Assembly: GCF_002870125.1 (NCBI RefSeq)
Contig: NZ_PNEO01000018.1
Location: 1 to 64,000, forward strand
From: Burkholderia sp. WAC0059
GTDB lineage: Bacteria; Pseudomonadota; Gammaproteobacteria; Burkholderiales; Burkholderiaceae
Reading direction: 5' to 3'
DNA length: 64,000 bases
Numbering within the stretch: the stretch's first letter is position 1; each line of letters begins with the position of its first letter. The position numbers and the translations under genes were made by a program. The notes below the pieces were generated by a model. That model did no database searches and was not told where the DNA came from. It saw only the letters and a program-made list of their open reading frames with translations. Shown here piece by piece: positions 54,074 through 63,292 of the stretch.

Positions 54074-54149
54074 CGTCCTGAACTGAAGGCACGGCGCCGG
54101 GCCACAGCACGGGCCGCCGGCGGACGGCGGGCGACCCACCCGAAGCGCG

Positions 54150-56939
54150 TCAGTGCGCCTCTTCCCAGTTCGTTCCCGCGCCGACTTCCGCAACGAGCGG
54201 CACCTTGAGCTTCGCCACCGAGCCCATCCGTTCGGGCAGCCGCTTGCGCACTTCGGCCAACTCGTCGTCGGGCACTTCGAGCACGAGTTCGTCGTGCACC
54301 TGCATGATCATCTTCGAGGCGACGCCCGACTCGTCGAGCCAGTTCTGCACCGCGATCATCGAAAGCTTGATGAGGTCCGCCGCCGTACCCTGCATCGGCG
54401 CGTTGATTGCCGCGCGCTCGGCGGCCTGGCGGCGCGGACCGTTGCCCCCGTTGATTTCCGGCAGCCACAGGCGGCGACCGAATACGGTCTCGACGTAACC
54501 GAGCGAACGGGCCTTCTCGCGCGTTTCGTCCATGTAGCGCGCGACGCCCGGATAGCGCGTGAAGTAGCGGTCGATGTAAAGCTTGGCCGCGTCGCGCGTA
54601 ATGCCGAGGTTCGAGGCAAGCCCGAACGCGCTCATGCCGTAGATGAGGCCGAAATTGATGACCTTCGCGATGCGCCGCTGGTCCGCGTTCACTTCGAGCG
54701 GCGTGACGCCGAACACCTCGGCCGCCGTCGCACGGTGGATGTCGTCGCCGTGCGCGAACGCCTTGAGCAACTGCTCGTCGCCCGAAATATGGGCCATGAT
54801 GCGCAGTTCGATCTGCGAGTAGTCGGCCGACACGATCTTGTGGCCCGGCGGCGCGATGAACGCCTCGCGAATCCGGCGGCCCTCGGCCGTGCGCACCGGG
54901 ATGTTCTGCAGATTCGGTTCGTTCGACGCGAGCCGCCCCGTAACGGCCACGGCCTGCGCGTAGTTCGTGTGCACGCGGCCCGTCTCCGGGTTCACCATGC
55001 GCGGCAGCTTGTCGGTGTAGGTGGACTTGAGCTTGGCGAGGCCGCGGTGTTCGAGCAGCACCTTCGGCAGCGGGTAATCCTCGGCGAGCTTTTGCAGCAC
55101 CTCCTCGTCGGTCGAGGGCGCGCCACCCGGCGTCTTCTTGACCACGGGCAGTTGCAGCTTCTCGAAGAAAATCTGGCCGATCTGCTTGGGCGACCCGAGA
55201 TTGAATTCGCCGCCGGCCAGCTCGTAAGCCTGGCGCTCGAGCTCGACGAGCCGCGTCGCGATCTCGCTGCTCTGCTCGCGCAGCCGCCCGGTATCGACGA
55301 GCACACCGTTGCGCTCCATCCTGCGCAGCACGCGCGCGGTCGGCAGTTCGATACTGCGATACACGTAGTCGAGCTTCGACTCCTGCGCGATCTGCGGATA
55401 CAGGGCCTCGTGCAGTTGCAGCGTCACGTCGGCATCTTCGGCCGCGTATTCGGCGGCCTGTTCGAGCGCGACCTCGTCGAAGCCGATCTGCTGCGCGCCC
55501 TTGCCCGCCACCTCCTCGTACTTGATCGTCTTGATGCCGAGATGGCGCAGCGCGAGGCTGTCCATGTCGTGACTGCGATGCGATTCGAGCACGTACGATT
55601 CGAGCAGCGTGTCGTGCTCGATGCCGTTCAGCGCGATGCCGTAGTTCGCCAGTACCTGCTCGTCGTATTTCAGATGCTGGCCGACCTTCTTGTGCGATTC
55701 GCTTTCGAGCCACGGCCTGAGACGCTCGAGCACCTCGTCGCGCGGCAACTGCTCCGGCGTGTCGGGACCGCGATGCGCGACGGGCAGATACGCGGCATGC
55801 CCCGGCTCCACCGAGAACGACAGGCCGACGAGCTGCGCGACCATCGCATCGAGCGAGGTCGTTTCGGTATCGAAGGCGGTAAGCGGCGCGGCGCCGATCT
55901 TCGCGAGCCATGCGTCGAACTGCGCCCAGGTCTGGATAGTTTCGTAATGGCGCGGGCCGTCGATTCGCGGCGCGGGCTCCACCGCGTCGCCGTCCGCCGC
56001 GCCCGGCGCCGGACCCGCGGCGTCCGACGCGCCGGCCTCGTTCAGCTCGCGCAGCCAGGTCTTGAAGCCGTGTCGCGCGAAGATGTCGCGCAACTCCTCG
56101 CGCGCCTCGGGCCGCGTGCCGAGCGTGCCCTCGATCGACTCGACGTGCTGCGAGAGATCGCAGGTCGTCTCGACGGTCACGAGCTTCTTCGCCATCGGCA
56201 GGAAATCGAGCGCCTCGCGCAAATAACTGCCCACAGCGCCCTTGATCTCGTCGGCGTGCTCGACGACGCCGTCGAGCGTGCCGTACTGCGCGAGCCACTT
56301 CACGGCCGTCTTCGGTCCGCACTTGTTGACGCCCGGCACGTTGTCGACCGTATCGCCGACGAGCGACAGATAATCGACGATGCGTCCGGGCGGCACGCCG
56401 AACTTCGCCAGCACGCCGTCGCAATCGAGCGTCTCGTTGGTCATCGTGTTGATGAGCGTGATGCTTCCGGTGACGAGCTGCGCGAGATCCTTGTCGCCCG
56501 TCGAGACGATCACCTTCATACCGCGCCGCTCGGCTTCGCGCGCGAGCGTGCCGATCACGTCGTCGGCCTCCACGCCTTCGATCATCAGGAGCGGCCAGCC
56601 GAGCGCGCGCACGGCGACGTGGATCGGCTCGATCTGCGCGGCCAGCGGTTCGGGCATCGAGGGCCGGTGCGCCTTGTATTCGGGGTACCACTCGTCGCGG
56701 AACGTCTTGCCCTTCGCGTCGAACACGCACGCGCTATACTCTGCCGTAACTTCCTTGCGCATGCGGCGCAGCATGTTGATCATGCCGTAAAGCGCCCCGG
56801 TCGGTTCGCCGTCCGGTCCGCGCAAATCCGGCATCGCATGGTAGGCCCGATACAGATAACTCGAACCGTCGACCAGGAGCAGGGTCTTACCTTCCAGCGC
56901 AGTTTGCTGCTTAGTTTCCACGCGAAGTTCTTCAGGCAT
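54150..56939 (-). CDS. polA: DNA polymerase I
   Basis: 929 residues from MPEELRVETKQQTALEG (an in-frame ATG three codons earlier is open). N-terminal 5'-3' exonuclease (LLLVDGSSYLYRAYHAMPDLRG), 3'-5' proofreading domain with the intact FDTETTSLDAM (D357, E359), and polymerase domain: RRIAKVINFGLIYGMS, DYSQIELR (D706) and QVHDELVLE (D883) for the two metal-binding aspartates. Full-length, all three activities expected. Its start codon lies one base from that of a divergent LOG gene. Confidence 0.97.
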   Translation of the reverse strand: MPEELRVETKQQTALEGKTLLLVDGSSYLYRAYHAMPDLRGPDGEPTGALYGMINMLRRMRKEVTAEYSACVFDAKGKTFRDEWYPEYKAHRPSMPEPLAAQIEPIHVAVRALGWPLLMIEGVEADDVIGTLAREAERRGMKVIVSTGDKDLAQLVTGSITLINTMTNETLDCDGVLAKFGVPPGRIVDYLSLVGDTVDNVPGVNKCGPKTAVKWLAQYGTLDGVVEHADEIKGAVGSYLREALDFLPMAKKLVTVETTCDLSQHVESIEGTLGTRPEAREELRDIFARHGFKTWLRELNEAGASDAAGPAPGAADGDAVEPAPRIDGPRHYETIQTWAQFDAWLAKIGAAPLTAFDTETTSLDAMVAQLVGLSFSVEPGHAAYLPVAHRGPDTPEQLPRDEVLERLRPWLESESHKKVGQHLKYDEQVLANYGIALNGIEHDTLLESYVLESHRSHDMDSLALRHLGIKTIKYEEVAGKGAQQIGFDEVALEQAAEYAAEDADVTLQLHEALYPQIAQESKLDYVYRSIELPTARVLRRMERNGVLVDTGRLREQSSEIATRLVELERQAYELAGGEFNLGSPKQIGQIFFEKLQLPVVKKTPGGAPSTDEEVLQKLAEDYPLPKVLLEHRGLAKLKSTYTDKLPRMVNPETGRVHTNYAQAVAVTGRLASNEPNLQNIPVRTAEGRRIREAFIAPPGHKIVSADYSQIELRIMAHISGDEQLLKAFAHGDDIHRATAAEVFGVTPLEVNADQRRIAKVINFGLIYGMSAFGLASNLGITRDAAKLYIDRYFTRYPGVARYMDETREKARSLGYVETVFGRRLWLPEINGGNGPRRQAAERAAINAPMQGTAADLIKLSMIAVQNWLDESGVASKMIMQVHDELVLEVPDDELAEVRKRLPERMGSVAKLKVPLVAEVGAGTNWEEAH

Positions 56940-56940
56940 T

Positions 56941-57687
56941 ATGGACAAGAGAAAATTGATTCCGAGTCTGCGTTCGCTCGCAGATCAAGAACGCGCGACG
57001 GCCAAGAAGGCACGCGCATCGTGGCAGATGTTCACGATTATGGCAGAGTTTATCGAGGCCACCGAGTACCTGTCCGAGATCCGTCCGGCCGTCAGCATCT
57101 ACGGTTCCGCGCGTCTGAAACCCGATTCGAAGTACTACCAGCTCGCCAAGCAGATCGCGCGCAAGCTGTCCGACGCGGGCTTCGCGGTCATCTCCGGCGG
57201 CGGCCCCGGCATCATGGAAGCGGCCAATCAGGGCGCGCACGAAGGCAAGTCGCCGTCGGTCGGCCTGAACATCGAGTTGCCGCACGAGCAGTCGGGCAAC
57301 CAGTGGCAGGACATCTCGCTGCGCTTTCGCCACTTCTTCACGCGCAAGGTTACGTTCGTCAAGAATTCGGATGCGGTAATCGTGATGCCGGGCGGCTTCG
57401 GCACGCTCGACGAACTCGGCGAAGTGCTGACGCTGATCCAGACGAAAAAATCGCGCCACGTGCCGATCATTCTCGTCGGCGCGGAATTCTGGCGCGGCCT
57501 GCTCGACTGGTTCCGCCAGTCGCTCGTGCCGATGGGCCTCATCAATCCGGAAGACATGGACCTGATGCAGGTGATCGACGAACCCGAGCGCGTGCTCGAA
57601 GCCGTGCTGGCGTTCTACGAGGATCGCGGCGAGGGCGAGCCGCAACCGGCGCCGCGCTCCGACGAAGACCAGATGTTCTATCTGTGA
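56941..57687 (+). CDS. LOG-family protein (TIGR00730 type)
   Basis: 248 residues. Contains the Rossmann SISGGGPGIMEAAN and the PGGFGTLDELGE motif of LOG (LONELY GUY) proteins, which in characterised cases release cytokinin bases from nucleotides; bacterial members often have nucleotide 5'-monophosphate phosphoribohydrolase activity. A start further downstream at MFTIMAEF is possible. It is directly divergent from polA with one base between start codons. Confidence 0.9.
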   Translation: MDKRKLIPSLRSLADQERATAKKARASWQMFTIMAEFIEATEYLSEIRPAVSIYGSARLKPDSKYYQLAKQIARKLSDAGFAVISGGGPGIMEAANQGAHEGKSPSVGLNIELPHEQSGNQWQDISLRFRHFFTRKVTFVKNSDAVIVMPGGFGTLDELGEVLTLIQTKKSRHVPIILVGAEFWRGLLDWFRQSLVPMGLINPEDMDLMQVIDEPERVLEAVLAFYEDRGEGEPQPAPRSDEDQMFYL

Positions 57688-57738
57688 CGATGCGACGATG
57701 ACGGCGCGAGGAACGCATCGCGCCGTCATCGTCGTCGC

Positions 57739-58671
57739 TCAGGCGTTCGCATCCTCCTGTCCCGCGTGCCGGATCGTCCACTGGTCCCGTTCGCGATGCT
57801 GCTTCGCTTCCGCTTCGAGCCAGCGGCAAAACTGCGCGACGAGCGGCGCGTCGGCCACTTCGCGCCGCGCCACCCACCAGTAGCCGCGCGCATCGATGTA
57901 CGGCCCGTCGAGCGGCGCCACGAGCCGTCCCGACGCCAGTTCGTCGTCGAGCAGCGGCAACGGCCCGAGCGCGACGCCGAGACCGTCGACGGCCGCCTGC
58001 AGAACCAGATACACGTGATCGAACGACTGCCGCTTCCGGCATTTCGCCTTCACGTCCGCGGCCGCGAGCCAGTTGCGCCACGCGTCGGGACGCGTATCCG
58101 AGTAGAGCAGCACGTGACGGGCGAGATCGTCGGCCGTGTGAATCGGCGTGCGCTGCAATAGCGCCGGGCTACACACCGGCACTTCCATTTCGTCGAGAAA
58201 GTAACCGCTCTCGCAGTCGGGCCAGCTCGGCGGCCCGCGCCGCACCGCGACGTCGAACCCTTCGAGCGACTCGACCGGCGCATTCGAGGTGGACAGGCGC
58301 AACTCGACGTTCGGCACCATCCGCTGAAACCGGCTCAGGCGCGGCAACAGCCATTTCATCGCGAAGGTCGGCAGCGCGTTGACGCGCAGCACGTGCACGG
58401 CCGTGTCGCGCAACTGGTCGGTGGCGAGCGCGATGCTGTCGAACGCGGCCTGCACGGTGGCGAGATAGCGGCGTCCGTCGTCGGTCAGGCTCACGCGCTT
58501 GCCGATCCGGCGAAACACCAGCACGCCGAGCCACGCCTCGAACGCGGCCACCTGGCGGCTGATTGCACCATGCGTCACATGAAGCTCCGCCGCGGCGGCG
58601 GTGAAACTGTTGTGCCGCGCCGCGGCTTCAAAGGCGCGCAGGGCGGGAAACGGGGGGAGTCGACGGGCCAT
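57739..58671 (-). CDS. LysR-family regulator (GcvA-like)
   Basis: 310 residues. MARRLPPFPALRAFEAAARHNSFTAAAAELHVTHGAISRQV is the GcvA/AmpR-type HTH with the typical LPPF-LRAFE opening. C-terminal effector domain with HVLRVNALPTFAMKWLLPRL. Divergent from the chrA-like pair over 93 bp, which it probably controls. Effector unknown. Confidence 0.9.
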   Translation of the reverse strand: MARRLPPFPALRAFEAAARHNSFTAAAAELHVTHGAISRQVAAFEAWLGVLVFRRIGKRVSLTDDGRRYLATVQAAFDSIALATDQLRDTAVHVLRVNALPTFAMKWLLPRLSRFQRMVPNVELRLSTSNAPVESLEGFDVAVRRGPPSWPDCESGYFLDEMEVPVCSPALLQRTPIHTADDLARHVLLYSDTRPDAWRNWLAAADVKAKCRKRQSFDHVYLVLQAAVDGLGVALGPLPLLDDELASGRLVAPLDGPYIDARGYWWVARREVADAPLVAQFCRWLEAEAKQHRERDQWTIRHAGQEDANA

Positions 58672-58764
58672 GCTTGTGATTCTAGATCACAAGCCAGCGC
58701 CGTAAAAATCGTTTTGCAGAACATGCGATCGGCGTTACGCTCGCAGCTTCACAAGAGGCTGACC

Positions 58765-59376
58765 ATGAGACAGGATGCTCCCCCGCCCACGGCCGCGCAG
58801 ACGGCTGTCCCCGCGTCGACCGACGCCCGTGCCGAACCCCCGTTGCATACGCCCACCGTGCGCGAGCTGTTTCTCGGCTTTCTCGGGCTCGGCCTCACAT
58901 CGTTCGGCGGCGCACTGCCGCTCGCGCGGCGCGCCATCGTCGAGCAGCACCGCTGGCTCGACTCGGCCGATTTCACGGACCTGCTCGGTCTCTGCCAGTT
59001 CCTGCCCGGCGGCAACGTCATCAACCTGTCGGTGGCGCTCGGCATGCGCTTCCAGGGCTGGCGCGGCGCGTTCGCGAGCATCCTCGGCTTCATCGCCGGC
59101 CCGTCGCTCGTCGTGATCGGTCTCGGCGTGCTCTACGAGCACACCCAGGACGACCCGCACGTGCGCCACCTGTTCGTCGGTCTCGCCGCGGCGGCGGCGG
59201 GACTGCTGATCTCGATGGCGCTCAGGATCCTGCGCCCGCTGCTGCGCGAGCCGACCGCGGCATTCGTCGCCGTGCTCGGGTTCGTCGCCATCGCCGTTCT
59301 GCGTCTGCCGCTCCTGCCCACGATGCTCGTGCTCACGCCGCTCGGCATCGCCTTCGCCGCGAGGGCCGCACGATGA
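58765..59376 (+). CDS. Chromate transporter, N-terminal half-type subunit
   Basis: 203 residues from MRQDAPPPTAAQTAVPAS. After a polar tail it has the CHR domain: FLGFLGLGLTSFGGALPLARRAIVEQHRWL and LCQFLPGGNVINLSVALG, with about five membrane helices. Short-chain CHR proteins work as a pair (here with the next gene, 4-bp overlap) and extrude chromate in characterised examples; many are of unknown substrate. Divergent from LysR. Confidence 0.88.
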   Translation: MRQDAPPPTAAQTAVPASTDARAEPPLHTPTVRELFLGFLGLGLTSFGGALPLARRAIVEQHRWLDSADFTDLLGLCQFLPGGNVINLSVALGMRFQGWRGAFASILGFIAGPSLVVIGLGVLYEHTQDDPHVRHLFVGLAAAAAGLLISMALRILRPLLREPTAAFVAVLGFVAIAVLRLPLLPTMLVLTPLGIAFAARAAR

Positions 59377-59903
59377 ATGCCACGCTCGTCGCGCTCGCCC
59401 TCATCTTCAGCCAGCTTTCGCTGCTCGCGTTCGGCGGCGGCAACACGATCCTTCCGGAAATGCAGCGCCAGGTCGTCGACGTGCATCACTGGATGCCCGC
59501 GCGCGAGTTCAGCGCGCTGTTCGCGCTCGCGCAGGCGGCCCCCGGACCGAACATGATGATCGTCACGCTGATCGGCTGGCACGTGGCCGGCTGGGCCGGC
59601 ATGCTCGTCACGTCGATCGCCAAGTTCGGGCCGTCGTCGATCGTGACGGTCCTCGTCATGCACGCGTGGGACCGCTTCAAGGACCGGCCCTGGCGCCGCA
59701 TCGCCCAGAAAGGGCTCGTGCCCGTCACGGCCGGGCTAGTCGCCGCGAGCGCGGTGCTGATCGCGAAGGCGTCGGACCCGAACTGGATCGCCTGGGCCAT
59801 CACCGGCGTCTGCGCCGTGCTCGCGTTCAGGACGAAGATCCACCCGCTGTGGCTGCTCGGCGCCGGCAGCCTGATCGGGCTGACGGGGTTCGGGCAGGGT
59901 TGA
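59373..59903 (+). CDS. Chromate transporter, second half-type subunit
   Basis: 176 residues, LALIFSQLSLLAFGGGNTILPEMQRQVVDVHHWM and FALAQAAPGPNMMIVTLIGWHVAGWAG repeating the SFGG.../...PGxN pattern of the CHR domain. Overlaps the preceding gene by 4 bases, so both halves are made together and probably assemble as a heterodimer. Confidence 0.88.
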   Translation: MNATLVALALIFSQLSLLAFGGGNTILPEMQRQVVDVHHWMPAREFSALFALAQAAPGPNMMIVTLIGWHVAGWAGMLVTSIAKFGPSSIVTVLVMHAWDRFKDRPWRRIAQKGLVPVTAGLVAASAVLIAKASDPNWIAWAITGVCAVLAFRTKIHPLWLLGAGSLIGLTGFGQG

Positions 59904-60017
59904 ACCGAGGGGAAAAGAGCGGGCGTTGCGTTGCGCCGCGTTGCATGGCGAACGCAGCCGGCGCGGAGAGCGGCGCGAGTACGCGATGACTCGCGCCCGC
60001 AATCCGCCCGAGGCGAT

Positions 60018-61553
60018 CTACTGAAACGCCACCTCGGCGAAGCTGCGCAGCTTGCGGCTGTGAAGCCGGTGCAGTCCGTCCGCGCGCAGCAGTTCCATCG
60101 CCTTCACGCCGATCTGCAGGTGCTGGTCCACCTGCGCGCGGTAGAACTGGTCGGCCATGCCCGGCAGCTTCAGCTCGCCGTGCAGCGGTTTGTCGGACAC
60201 GCACAGCAGTGTGCCGTACGGCACACGGAAGCGAAAACCGTTGGCCGCGATCGTCGCGCTCTCCATGTCGAGCGCGATCGCGCGGCTTTGCGAGAGCCGC
60301 TGCACCGGCTCGCGATGGTCGCGCAGCTCCCAGTTGCGGTTGTCGACGCTCGCGACGGTGCCGGTGCGCATCACGCGCTTGAGCTCGGCGCCGTCGAGCC
60401 GCGTCACCTGCGCGACCGCGCGCTCCAGCGCGACCTGCACCTCGGCCAGCGCCGGGATCGGCACCCAGAGCGGCAAATCGGCGTCGAGGACGTGATCCTC
60501 GCGCACGTAGCCGTGCGCGAGCACGTAGTCGCCGAGCCGCTGCGTGTTGCGCAGGCCGGCGCAGTGCCCGAGCATCACCCAGGCGTGCGGGCGCAGCACC
60601 GCGATGTGATCGGTGATGGTCTTCGCGTTCGACGGTCCGACGCCGATGTTGACCATCGTGATCCCGCTGCCGTCGGCGCGCTTGAGGTGGTAGGCCGGCA
60701 TCTGCGGCAGGCGCGCCGGCGGCGCGCCCTCGCCGTTCCGCTCGACGGCATTCGCGTTGTTCGCGTTGTCAGTGACGACGTCGCCCGGCTCGACGAACGA
60801 CGTGTACTCGCTGCGCCAGGCGCGCAGTTCCGGATCGTCGGTGCGCGACATCATCTCGAGACCGAACTTCACGAACTCGTCGATGTAGAACTGGTAGTTG
60901 GTGTAGAGCACGTAGTTCTGGAAATGCGTGGGCGACGTGGCCGTGTAGTGCCTGAGCCGGTGCAGCGAGAAGTCGACGCGCGGCGCGGTGAAGAGCGCGA
61001 GCGGATGCGGCTCGCCGGGCGCGGGCTCGAACGTGCCGTTGACGATCCGGTCGTCGAGCTGCGCGAGGTCGGGCGTGTCGAACACGTCGCGCATCGCAAC
61101 GAGCCGCTCGCGATCGAGTTCGCCCTCGAGATGGATCCCTTCGGCGAACGCGAAATGCACGGGAATCGGCAGCCCGGACACGCCGACCTCGATCGACACG
61201 TGGTGATTCCTCGCAAGCAGCCGCAGTTGCTCGCGGTAGTAGTTGCCGAACAGGTCGGGACGCGTGATCGTGGTCTCGAAGACGCCCGGGCCGGCGACGA
61301 ACCCGTAGGAGCGGCGCGAATCGACGTGCGTGTTGACCGCCGTGCGGATGCGCACGAACGGATAGCAGGCGCGCACGCGGCGCTCGAACGACTCGCCGCG
61401 ACGGTAGCGCGCGAACGCGTCGCGCAGGAAGGACGTGCTGGCTTCGTAGAGCGCGGAGAGCCGCGCGACGGCGTCGTCGGCATGGGCGAAGGATTCGGCG
61501 GGAAGGTCGTGCGCGGGCGTCATCGGCGGACGCGGGAGGTTGTCGTTGTTCAT
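60018..61553 (-). CDS. amn: AMP nucleosidase
   Basis: 511 residues. Two-domain layout: N-terminal AMP-nucleosidase-specific part (RIRTAVNTHVDSRRSYGFV) and a C-terminal purine nucleoside phosphorylase-like fold (TMVNIGVGPSNAKTITDHIAVLRPHAWVMLGHCAGLRNTQ, then DMESATIAANGFRFRVPYGTLLCVSD). Hydrolyses AMP to adenine and ribose-5-phosphate. Conserved next to polA in many Burkholderia. Confidence 0.93.
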   Translation of the reverse strand: MNNDNLPRPPMTPAHDLPAESFAHADDAVARLSALYEASTSFLRDAFARYRRGESFERRVRACYPFVRIRTAVNTHVDSRRSYGFVAGPGVFETTITRPDLFGNYYREQLRLLARNHHVSIEVGVSGLPIPVHFAFAEGIHLEGELDRERLVAMRDVFDTPDLAQLDDRIVNGTFEPAPGEPHPLALFTAPRVDFSLHRLRHYTATSPTHFQNYVLYTNYQFYIDEFVKFGLEMMSRTDDPELRAWRSEYTSFVEPGDVVTDNANNANAVERNGEGAPPARLPQMPAYHLKRADGSGITMVNIGVGPSNAKTITDHIAVLRPHAWVMLGHCAGLRNTQRLGDYVLAHGYVREDHVLDADLPLWVPIPALAEVQVALERAVAQVTRLDGAELKRVMRTGTVASVDNRNWELRDHREPVQRLSQSRAIALDMESATIAANGFRFRVPYGTLLCVSDKPLHGELKLPGMADQFYRAQVDQHLQIGVKAMELLRADGLHRLHSRKLRSFAEVAFQ

Positions 61554-61664
61554 CGTCGTTGCCTCGATCTATGCGAGGACATTACCACGGAACCCGCGCC
61601 TCCAGACAGACGCGCCGGCGGCGCGGCCGGCCGCGCCGCGGCCCCGGTGTTTTCGGCCGGATTT

Positions 61665-61672
61665 GCTAGAAT
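61665..61672 (+). promoter_or_regulatory. -10 element upstream of the DUF2782-type gene
   Basis: GCTAGAAT (TAGAAT at 61,667-61,672) with TG two bases upstream; 27 bp before the start codon. Confidence 0.4.
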
Positions 61673-61698
61673 CGTAACTATCCCATTGGAGAATCATC

Positions 61699-62142
61699 AT
61701 GAAGTCGCTTCTTCCGGCCGCCGCGGCGGTAATGATGCTGGCCCTCGCGGGCGGCGTCGCCGTCGCCGCGCCCGCAGACGACGTCCCTGACGCTCCGCCC
61801 GCCGCCGCGCCCGCGCCCGCCGCAACTTCTACTCCCTCCGACGATTCGCAATCCGCCAACGTTCGGGCCGGCCTGCCCGATCTGCGGGAGATCAACCGTC
61901 CGGCGGCGCAGGTCAGCGCCAAGGTCGATTTCGACGTACAGCGCACGCCGAGCTTCCACGAAGTCAGCCCGGGCGGCACGGAAATCACCGAATACCGCGA
62001 CAAGGGCAAGCCCGTCGAAATCGACGTCCGCTCGGGCTTCGGCACGCACTACACGATGACCGCGCCGCTCGACACGTCGCCGTCCATGCCCAACAACAGC
62101 AACGTCAGCCCGCGGCTGCCGTCCATCCGTCTGAGCTACTGA
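61699..62142 (+). CDS. DUF2782-type exported protein
   Basis: 147 residues. Signal peptide MKSLLPAAAAVMMLALAGGVAVA, then an alanine/proline-rich linker and the C-terminal block EITEYRDKGKPVEIDVRSGFGTHYTM that resembles DUF2782. Homologues occupy the same place next to thrB/polA in Burkholderia. Periplasmic, function unknown; ribosome-binding site TGGAGAATC is good. Confidence 0.8.
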   Translation: MKSLLPAAAAVMMLALAGGVAVAAPADDVPDAPPAAAPAPAATSTPSDDSQSANVRAGLPDLREINRPAAQVSAKVDFDVQRTPSFHEVSPGGTEITEYRDKGKPVEIDVRSGFGTHYTMTAPLDTSPSMPNNSNVSPRLPSIRLSY

Positions 62143-62296
62143 CCTGCCGACACCGACGACCGCCGCCCCGGCGCGCAACACGCCGGCGGCGCACGGCGCG
62201 AGGCCGGGCGGTGCGTGGCCCCGCTTCTCCGTCGTTTCTTCCGGCTGCGTGCGTCGCGGCGCGCCGTCCAACCTGACCTGAATCCACGTTTTCCGC

Positions 62297-63292
62297 ATGG
62301 CCGTCTTCACCGCTGTCACCGAATCCGAACTCGCGCAATGGATGCGCCACTACGACCTCGGCGAGGTCGTCGACTTCCGCGGCATTCAGTCCGGGATCGA
62401 AAACAGCAACTTCTTCCTGACGACGACGCGCGGCGAATACGTCCTCACCGTCTTCGAGAAGCTGACGGCGGAGCAACTGCCGTTCTACCTCGACCTGATG
62501 CGGCACCTCGCGGCGCATCAGGTGCCGGTGCCCGATCCCATGCCGCGCGCGGACGGCTCGCTGTTCGGCCTGCTGCGAGGCAAGCCGGCCACCATCGTGA
62601 CGAAGCTCGACGGCGCGCCCGAACTCGCGCCGCAGGCGAAGCACTGCGCCGAGGTCGGACACATGCTCGCGCGCCTGCATCTGGCCGGGCGCGACTTCGC
62701 CGGCGACCAGCCGAACCTGCGCAGCCTGCCCTGGTGGCGGGAAACGGTGCCGAACGTGCTGTCGTTCGCGAGCGACTCGCAGCGCGCGCTGCTTACGGCC
62801 GAGCTCGCGCATCAGGAGGCATTCTTCGCGTCCGGCGACTACGCAGCGCTGCCTGGCGGCCCGTGCCACTGCGATCTGTTCCGCGACAACGTGCTGTTCG
62901 CCGAGGCGAACCGGGACGGAGACGGCGCGCCGCGGCTCGGCGGGTTCTTCGATTTCTATTTCGCCGGCTGCGACAAGTGGCTCTTCGACGTGGCCGTCAC
63001 CGTCAACGACTGGTGCGTGGACCTCGCCACGGGCCGCCTCGACGCCGAACGCACCGCGGCGCTGCTGCGCGCGTATCAGGCCGTGCGGCCGTTCACGCCG
63101 CCGGAGCGCCGCCGCTGGAGCGACATGCTGCGCGCGGGCGCGTACCGCTTCTGGGTCTCGCGCCTGTATGATTTCCACCTGCCGCGCTCGGCAGCGTTGC
63201 TCAAGCCGCACGACCCCGGCCAGTTCGAGCGCATCCTGCGCGAGCGCCTCGACGGCAACGTCATTCCCTGCCCGGACAGCCCATGCAATTGA
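62297..63292 (+). CDS. thrB: Homoserine kinase (APH/choline-kinase fold type)
   Basis: 331 residues. MAVFTAVTESELAQWMRHYDLGEVVDFRGIQSGIENSNFFL opens the aminoglycoside-phosphotransferase fold; GGPCHCDLFRDNVLF holds the catalytic HxDxxxxN and FFDFYFAGCDKWLFDVAV the metal-binding DFxxA-like segment. This is the pseudomonad/Burkholderia non-GHMP ThrB. Converts homoserine to O-phosphohomoserine for threonine synthesis. Overlaps the next gene. Confidence 0.9.
   Translation: MAVFTAVTESELAQWMRHYDLGEVVDFRGIQSGIENSNFFLTTTRGEYVLTVFEKLTAEQLPFYLDLMRHLAAHQVPVPDPMPRADGSLFGLLRGKPATIVTKLDGAPELAPQAKHCAEVGHMLARLHLAGRDFAGDQPNLRSLPWWRETVPNVLSFASDSQRALLTAELAHQEAFFASGDYAALPGGPCHCDLFRDNVLFAEANRDGDGAPRLGGFFDFYFAGCDKWLFDVAVTVNDWCVDLATGRLDAERTAALLRAYQAVRPFTPPERRRWSDMLRAGAYRFWVSRLYDFHLPRSAALLKPHDPGQFERILRERLDGNVIPCPDSPCN

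Noticed and set aside
54153..57701. A 1,182-codon open frame antisense to polA and running into the LOG gene
   Set aside because: Arginine/leucine/valine-rich composition and exact antisense position to well-conserved genes; typical of high-G+C shadow frames.
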